Positions 6,672-10,581 of a stretch of DNA of 10,581 nucleotides are shown piece by piece. The stretch is taken from positions 1-10,581 of the forward strand of contig JAUQZZ010000060.1 in NCBI GenBank assembly GCA_030586765.1, given 5' to 3'. This DNA is from Candidatus Brocadiales bacterium (GTDB taxonomy: Bacteria; Planctomycetota; Brocadiia; Brocadiales; Bathyanammoxibiaceae). The position numbers and the translations under genes are program-made. Numbering within the stretch: position 1 is the first letter of the stretch; the number at the start of each line of letters is the position of its first letter. The notes below the pieces were generated by a model, which made no database searches, had not been told where the DNA came from, and was given only the letters and a program-made list of their open reading frames with translations.

Positions 6672-6697
6672 GTAGGGATAGACCTTTAGGTCTGTCC
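6672..6697. repeat. REP palindrome B (GTAG foot)
   Basis: GTAG (6672-6675) is followed by a 10-bp hairpin, GGATAGACCT (6676-6685) with AGGTCTGTCC (6688-6697) around TT, containing one G-T pair. It is an inverted copy of palindrome A and faces palindrome C. Confidence 0.7.
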
Positions 6698-6714
6698 ACT
6701 CTTTTGTGTCCTGC

Positions 6715-6740
6715 GGACAGGGCTAAAGCCCTGTCCCTAC
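6715..6740. repeat. REP palindrome C (foot CTAC)
   Basis: GGACAGGGCT (6715-6724) pairs perfectly with AGCCCTGTCC (6727-6736) around AA, followed by CTAC (6737-6740). It forms a head-to-head pair with palindrome B, the same geometry as the pair at 1635-1685, and ends 22 bases before the oppD start. Confidence 0.75.
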
Positions 6741-6762
6741 ATTTGGAATTATAGAGAGTGAA

Positions 6763-7731
6763 ATGTCAGAACCCTTGCTAGAAGTCACAGGCCTTAAGAC
6801 CTACTTCTTCCTCCCCCCTGAGGTAATCAGGGCGGTGGATGTGGTGAGCTTTTCCCTCTTCAGGGGAGAGACCCTGGCCCTGGTGGGGGAGAGTGGATGT
6901 GGTAAGAGTGTAAGCGCCCTGTCTATCCTGCGCCTCCTTCCCCATCCTCCGGCAAAGATACTCAGCGGTAGGATAGGGTTTAGAGGCACAGATATATTGA
7001 AGCTCTCTAAAGAGGAGATGCGCAGGATTAGGGGCAAAGAGATTTCAATGATTTTTCAGGAACCCATGAGTTCCCTGAATCCCCTCTTGACCGTAGGCGA
7101 ACAGATAATAGAGGCAGTCTTGGTGCACCTCCCTATAAACAAAAAGGAGGCGAAGGAGAGGGCAGTGGAGATGCTCAGGAAGGTGGGGATACCCGACCCT
7201 GAGCAGAGGCAGAGAAACTTCCCGCACGAGTTATCTGGCGGGATGAGGCAGAGGGTAATGATAGCCATGGCCCTGATTTGTAACCCCTCCCTCCTTATAG
7301 CTGACGAACCCACTACGGCCTTAGACGTTACCATCCAGGCCCAGGTCCTCCACCTCCTCAGGGGCCTCCAGGAGGACTCTGGTATGGCCATATTACTCAT
7401 CACCCATGACCTGGGCATGGTGGCAGAGATAGCCACCTCTGTGGCAGTGATGTACGCAGGAAGGATTGTGGAGGGCGCCAGAGCTGAGGAGCTTTTCCAG
7501 AAGAGGTTACACCCTTACACCCGTGGACTCTTTATGTCCCTTCCCCAGTTGGCCAGGACAGGGCAGAGGTTGTTCAGCATAGCAGGGTCTGTGCCTGATA
7601 TGGCAGATTTGCCCAGGGGCTGCAGGTTCTGGCCCAGGTGCCCGGAGGTAAGGGAGGTCTGCAGGGAATCGGAGCCGGAGCTAAAGGATGTATATGATGG
7701 ACACAAGGTTGCCTGCTGGCTCTTTAACTAA
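6763..7731 (+). CDS. oppD: Oligopeptide/dipeptide ABC importer ATPase, OppD/DppD type
   Basis: The protein has 322 residues and is one of the two cytoplasmic ATPases that power peptide (or nickel) import. It has Walker A GESGCGKS (42-49), Q-loop Q99 in [11 protein letters not shown], signature LSGGM (157-161, the form usual in this subfamily), Walker B LLIADE (177-182) and H-loop H215. The C-terminus holds the oligopeptide-type domain with four cysteines ([15 protein letters not shown]...ACW), a pattern conserved in this subfamily. Start ATG 6763 has only a weak GAG ribosome binding site. The gene overlaps the next ATPase by 44 bases in another frame, which suggests tight coupling. No permease (OppB/C) or binding protein is nearby, so the pair probably works with components encoded elsewhere. 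Substrate is not determinable. Confidence 0.92.
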   Translation: MSEPLLEVTGLKTYFFLPPEVIRAVDVVSFSLFRGETLALVGESGCGKSVSALSILRLLPHPPAKILSGRIGFRGTDILKLSKEEMRRIRGKEISMIFQEPMSSLNPLLTVGEQIIEAVLVHLPINKKEAKERAVEMLRKVGIPDPEQRQRNFPHELSGGMRQRVMIAMALICNPSLLIADEPTTALDVTIQAQVLHLLRGLQEDSGMAILLITHDLGMVAEIATSVAVMYAGRIVEGARAEELFQKRLHPYTRGLFMSLPQLARTGQRLFSIAGSVPDMADLPRGCRFWPRCPEVREVCRESEPELKDVYDGHKVACWLFN

Positions 7732-8740
7732 AGGTAGCCGAGACACAGCCCCTTTGGTAGGGGACGGAGATATTATCGGGGATATTATCATGGTACGGCA
7801 CCTGAGGAAGTATTTCCCCGTGTATGGGGGTCTTTTTTCAAGGCTCAAGGGGTATATAAGGGCAGTAGAGGATGTCTCCTTTAGCATCCCCAGGGGCAGG
7901 ACCCTTGGGCTGGTGGGGGAAAGCGGGTGTGGCAAGACTACTACAGGAAGGGCGTTACTGCGTCTAATAGAGCCTACCAGCGGCGAGTTCTTGTTTCATG
8001 GGGAATCCGTCTTCAGGCTCCCAAGGGAAAAACTGCGTCGGCTCAGACGTAAGATGCAGATAATCTTTCAAGACCCCTTCAGCTCCCTTAACCCCAGGAA
8101 GAGCGTAGGCAGCACTATTGGAGAGGTCTTAAAGATACACCGTCTGGGTGGGGGTAAGGAGAGGAGGGAGATGACAGAGTGGGTAATAAGCAAGGTGGGA
8201 CTCCTGCCCTCAGACATCCACCGCTATCCCCACGAGTTTAGCGGAGGGGGCAGACAGAGGATTGCCATTGCCAGGGCCATCGTCCTCAGGCCAGATTTCA
8301 TCGTGTGCGACGAACCCATTTCTGCCCTGGACGTCTCCATACAGGCCCAGATAATAAACCTCTTAAAAGAGCTGCAGGAGGAGCTTCATCTCTCTTACCT
8401 CTTCATTGCCCACGACCTGCATGTGGTCAGGCACATTAGCGATGAGGTAGCTGTAATGTATATGGGGAGAATAGTAGAGAGGGCTGAGGTAAAGGAACTC
8501 TTTAAGGGGCCACTACATCCTTACAGTAGGGCCTTGATATCGGCCGTGCCTGTGCCTGAGCCAGGCAAGAAGGGCCGCCGCCTCATACTCAAGGGAGAAA
8601 TACCCTCACCGCAGAATCCTCCCACAGGTTGCCCCTTTCACACCAGGTGTCCAGAGAAAGACGCCCTCTGCCGGGAGGTAGCGCCTGAGCTAAAAGAGGT
8701 ATCGAGGGGGCACTGGGTGAGCTGTTTAAGGGTAGGATAA
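7688..8740 (+). CDS. oppF: Oligopeptide/dipeptide ABC importer ATPase, OppF/DppF type
   Basis: This is the second ATPase of the importer, 350 residues from ATG 7688. Other starts at 7694, 7697, TTG 7754 or ATG 7790 are possible; the AAAGG at 7683-7687 fits 7694 or 7697 best. The ABC domain begins at about residue 30 ([17 protein letters not shown]). Walker A is GESGCGKTT (77-85), Q-loop Q128 in [11 protein letters not shown], Walker B FIVCDE (204-209) and H-loop H242. The signature reads FSGGG (184-188) where OppF proteins normally have FSGGQ, a departure at a residue of the ATP contact. The C-terminus has the cysteine-containing oligopeptide domain ([15 protein letters not shown]). It ends 3 bases before the tRNA gene on the other strand. 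Confidence 0.92.
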   Translation: MYMMDTRLPAGSLTKGSRDTAPLVGDGDIIGDIIMVRHLRKYFPVYGGLFSRLKGYIRAVEDVSFSIPRGRTLGLVGESGCGKTTTGRALLRLIEPTSGEFLFHGESVFRLPREKLRRLRRKMQIIFQDPFSSLNPRKSVGSTIGEVLKIHRLGGGKERREMTEWVISKVGLLPSDIHRYPHEFSGGGRQRIAIARAIVLRPDFIVCDEPISALDVSIQAQIINLLKELQEELHLSYLFIAHDLHVVRHISDEVAVMYMGRIVERAEVKELFKGPLHPYSRALISAVPVPEPGKKGRRLILKGEIPSPQNPPTGCPFHTRCPEKDALCREVAPELKEVSRGHWVSCLRVG

Positions 8741-8743
8741 GAA

Positions 8744-8819
8744 TGGTAGCGGCGACAGGATTCGAACCTGTGACCCGCGGCTTATGAGTCCGCTGCTCTT
8801 CCAACTGAGCTACGCCGCC
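8744..8819 (-). tRNA. tRNA with anticodon CAT, probably elongator tRNA-Met
   Basis: Read on the minus strand from 8819, the 76-base cloverleaf has acceptor stem GGCGGCG/CGCCGCT (one G-T pair), D-arm GCTC/GAGC, anticodon loop CTCATAA, T-arm ACAGG/CCTGT with loop TTCGAAT, discriminator A, and an encoded CCA. The anticodon stem has an A-G mismatch at 31-39. CAT could be elongator Met or, after lysidine modification, Ile2; the acceptor stem and the ACC end resemble elongator Met. It is not initiator Met, because that has three G-C pairs and lacks the first acceptor pair. It lies 37 bases after purD on the same strand. Confidence 0.92.
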
Positions 8820-8856
8820 ACCCCAGTAATAATGGTAAACAAAGGGGTAACGATTT

Positions 8857-10140
8857 TCAAGGGGTTCTTACCCGCTGGACGGCCTTTGCGCCAATATCCC
8901 TCCGATAGTAGGCACCCTCGAAGGATATATGCTCAATGGCCGCATAAGCCCTCTTTTGGGCCTCAAAAACATCCTCCCCCAAGGCAGTGACACCCAGCAC
9001 CCTTCCACCATCGGTCAGGACCTTTCCTTGTTTCTTAGTTGTGCCAGCATGGAACACCACCACATCTTTAAGCCCCTTCAGGGATTCCAGCCCATTTATC
9101 TCTTTTCCCTTCTCGTAGGCCTCGGGATAGCCTCTGGAAGCCATGACCACACACAAGGCAGTTCTGGGGTCCCACTGGAATGCAACGGTCTCCAGCTTCT
9201 CTTCCACTGTGGCCAGGAGCAGGGGAAGGAGGTCGCCCTTCAGGCGCATAAGAAGGGGCTGGGTCTCGGGGTCACCAAAACGCACATTAAATTCTAAGAC
9301 CTTCGGCCCAAAAGCCGTAAGCATTAATCCAAGATAAAGGATGCCTTTGTAAGGCCTGCCCTCCTTTTTCATTGCATGAATAGTCGGAACCATTATCTCC
9401 CTTTCTATCCTGGCATAAAGCTCCCCTGTAATGGAAGGGACTGGGGAATAGGCACCCATCCCACCGGTATTGGGGCCTTGGTCTCCATCGTAGAGGGCCT
9501 TATGGTCCTGGCATGGTTCGAGGGGCACAATAGTACTACCATCTGTAAAGGCTAGGATGGATACCTCCTCGCCTTCTAGGTATTCTTCTACCACTATCTT
9601 GCCGCCTGCCTCACCAAAGAGCCTATCCTTTAGTATCCTGTCAGCAGCCTGGAGGGCATCTTCTACCGTCTTACATACAATGGAACCCTTACCCCCAGCC
9701 AGCCCATCGGCCTTTATCACGCATGGGCCTCCCAGAGAGGATATGTACCCCTGGGCCTTAAACAGGTCACTAAAGGTCTTAAACTCCGCAGTAGGGATGC
9801 CGTGTTTTCTCATCAAGGTCTTGGCAAAGACCTTGCTACCCTCTAAGGTGGCAGCCCTCCTCGTAGGGCCGAAGGTCTTTAGACCCAGGGACTGAAACCT
9901 ATCCACGATACCAGCCACCAGGGGTTTTTCTGGGCCTACCACAGTGAGGTCTATCTTTTCTTTTAGGGCAAAATTACAGAGGGCCTCTATGCTTTCTGCT
10001 TCCACATCTACACACTCAGCTACCTGGGCTATCCCAGCGTTACCAGGGGCGCAGTAGAGTTTCTTTAACCTGCTCGACTGTGCTATCTTCCAGGCAAGGG
10101 AATGTTCCCTGCCACCGCTTCCAATTATTAGTACCTTCAT
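8857..10140 (-). CDS. purD: Phosphoribosylamine-glycine ligase (GAR synthetase)
   Basis: This enzyme catalyses the second step of purine biosynthesis, joining phosphoribosylamine and glycine with ATP in the cytoplasm. The 427-residue length is standard. The N-terminus MKVLIIGSGGREHSLAWK is diagnostic, followed by the ATP-grasp part: KADGLAGGKG (usually KADGLAAGKG), QDHKALYDGDQGPNTGGMG (a PurD signature) and LEFNVRFGDPETQ, the metal-binding block. The C-terminus ends in the usual RRDIGAKAVQR-type block. Start ATG 10140 follows no clear Shine-Dalgarno, and I find no convincing promoter in the 150 bases upstream. The gene is monocistronic or cotranscribed with the tRNA behind it; nothing in the sequence looks abnormal. 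Confidence 0.97.
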   Translation of the reverse strand: MKVLIIGSGGREHSLAWKIAQSSRLKKLYCAPGNAGIAQVAECVDVEAESIEALCNFALKEKIDLTVVGPEKPLVAGIVDRFQSLGLKTFGPTRRAATLEGSKVFAKTLMRKHGIPTAEFKTFSDLFKAQGYISSLGGPCVIKADGLAGGKGSIVCKTVEDALQAADRILKDRLFGEAGGKIVVEEYLEGEEVSILAFTDGSTIVPLEPCQDHKALYDGDQGPNTGGMGAYSPVPSITGELYARIEREIMVPTIHAMKKEGRPYKGILYLGLMLTAFGPKVLEFNVRFGDPETQPLLMRLKGDLLPLLLATVEEKLETVAFQWDPRTALCVVMASRGYPEAYEKGKEINGLESLKGLKDVVVFHAGTTKKQGKVLTDGGRVLGVTALGEDVFEAQKRAYAAIEHISFEGAYYRRDIGAKAVQRVRTP

Positions 10141-10290
10141 GTGTTTTGGTGTATTTTATGGGTCAAGAGGACTGACGTATTTTAGCCTTTTTTACCCTGC
10201 GGGTAAAGCCCACAATTCTTATAAATGAACTAAGTAATCTATGGGAATGCACTAAGCCTTAGCACGTTGGTCTTTGTAAGGTCTTTACCA

Positions 10291-10320
10291 TTGACAGGGG
10301 TCTTTTCCTTTTCCTATAAT
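10291..10320 (+). promoter_or_regulatory. Perfect-consensus promoter before the amidase gene
   Basis: TTGACA (10291-10296) and TATAAT (10315-10320) are exact consensus boxes, 18 bases apart. The transcript would start near 10327. The rest of the 251-base gap between purD and this gene (10141-10391) holds only a 7-bp stem hairpin at 10191-10207 and no gene that I see. Confidence 0.75.
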
Positions 10321-10391
10321 TATGTCGAAAAAGGATCTGATTTTAAGAGGCTTATCAAATTGAGGAGGTTTTCTAAGATTCCTTCCAACCT

Positions 10392-10581
10392 ATGGCATCC
10401 ATCTTTTCACGCCGTATAGGTCCCCTTACCCTTTATGTTATCATTATATTCCTTGGTTTATCCATAGGCCTGCCCCTAATCTTCTTCGCCAGGAGACCGC
10501 CAGACATAACAAGTCTCTGCCGGACAGAGGTTCCTGAGCAGGGCTGGAGGTACATAGTCCTCCATCATAGTGCCACCAAGG
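10392..10581 (+). CDS. N-terminus of a membrane-anchored amidase (Amidase_2 / PGRP-like)
   Basis: Only the first 63 residues lie in the window. A short basic start (MASIFSRR) leads into a hydrophobic helix (about 11-33) and a Cys-containing linker. Then follows GWRYIVLHHSAT, the beginning of the N-acetylmuramoyl-L-alanine amidase fold, in which the first His of HHSAT is a zinc ligand. Such proteins cut the bond between muramic acid and peptide in peptidoglycan, in the periplasm; membrane-anchored forms are typical of planctomycetes. ATG 10392 is the only good start: an in-frame stop lies at 10374. A GAGGAGG sequence (10362-10368) sits 23 bases upstream, too far for a normal ribosome binding site. 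Confidence 0.8.
   Translation, partial: MASIFSRRIGPLTLYVIIIFLGLSIGLPLIFFARRPPDITSLCRTEVPEQGWRYIVLHHSATK

Noticed and set aside
6600..6740. The three palindromes as a CRISPR array
   Set aside because: The units are inverted relative to each other, differ in stem sequence, and lack regular spacers. They fit REP elements.
6763..8740. A complete oligopeptide import operon
   Set aside because: Only the two ATPases are present. The left neighbour is a DUF1848 gene with REPs between, and the right neighbour is a tRNA on the other strand.
10191..10207. Hairpin TTTACCC/GGGTAAA as a transcription terminator
   Set aside because: The 7-bp stem is not followed by a T run on either strand in the proper direction, so I left it as a plain hairpin.

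Overview
The window reads as a chromosomal segment of a Gram-negative-type bacterium. Lipoprotein and envelope genes, sigma70-like promoters, and heavy use of AGG (Arg) and ATA (Ile) codons fit a deep-branching lineage. The N-terminal part of the last gene (a membrane anchor followed by a YIVLHHSAT amidase motif) resembles planctomycete peptidoglycan-recognition amidases, so Planctomycetota (Brocadiia-like) is my best guess. This is low-confidence inference.

Layout. (1) Positions 1-900 are visibly AT-richer than the rest. They hold the C-terminal end of a HEPN-like gene, a REP-associated tyrosine transposase (RAYT) interrupted by one in-frame TAG, and a REP palindrome just behind it. (2) Positions 945-1541 encode a small secreted or membrane-anchored protein. 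It is convergent with a four-gene minus-strand operon across about 285 bases packed with nested repeats. (3) The operon runs from 4949 down to 1826: BamE/SmpA-like lipoprotein, glutamate dehydrogenase, SAM methyltransferase, and an exported 8-TPR protein. Junctions are 0 nt, a 14-nt overlap and a 6-nt gap. It diverges from a small single-pass membrane protein gene (5036-5557), and the 85-nt gap holds two good promoters that share one palindromic -10 box. (4) Positions 5697-6599 encode a DUF1848 protein with a C-terminal CX3CX2C motif. (5) After another cluster of three REP palindromes come the two ATPases of an oligopeptide/dipeptide ABC importer (OppD/OppF type), without permeases or a binding protein. 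(6) A tRNA with anticodon CAT and an encoded CCA lies 3 nt from the oppF stop on the opposite strand, downstream of purD. (7) The window ends in the start of an amidase gene behind a promoter with perfect consensus boxes (TTGACA, 18 nt, TATAAT).

The genes are mostly housekeeping: amino acid and ammonia metabolism, purine synthesis, peptide uptake and envelope. The most notable features are the RAYT/REP set, the composite intergenic element at 1562-1789, and the shared -10 box. The RAYT/REP set comprises six palindromes at three loci, each with GTAG at the foot of the hairpin, plus a RAYT with a single apparent Trp-to-stop change. I do not see a clear new defence or biosynthetic system here.
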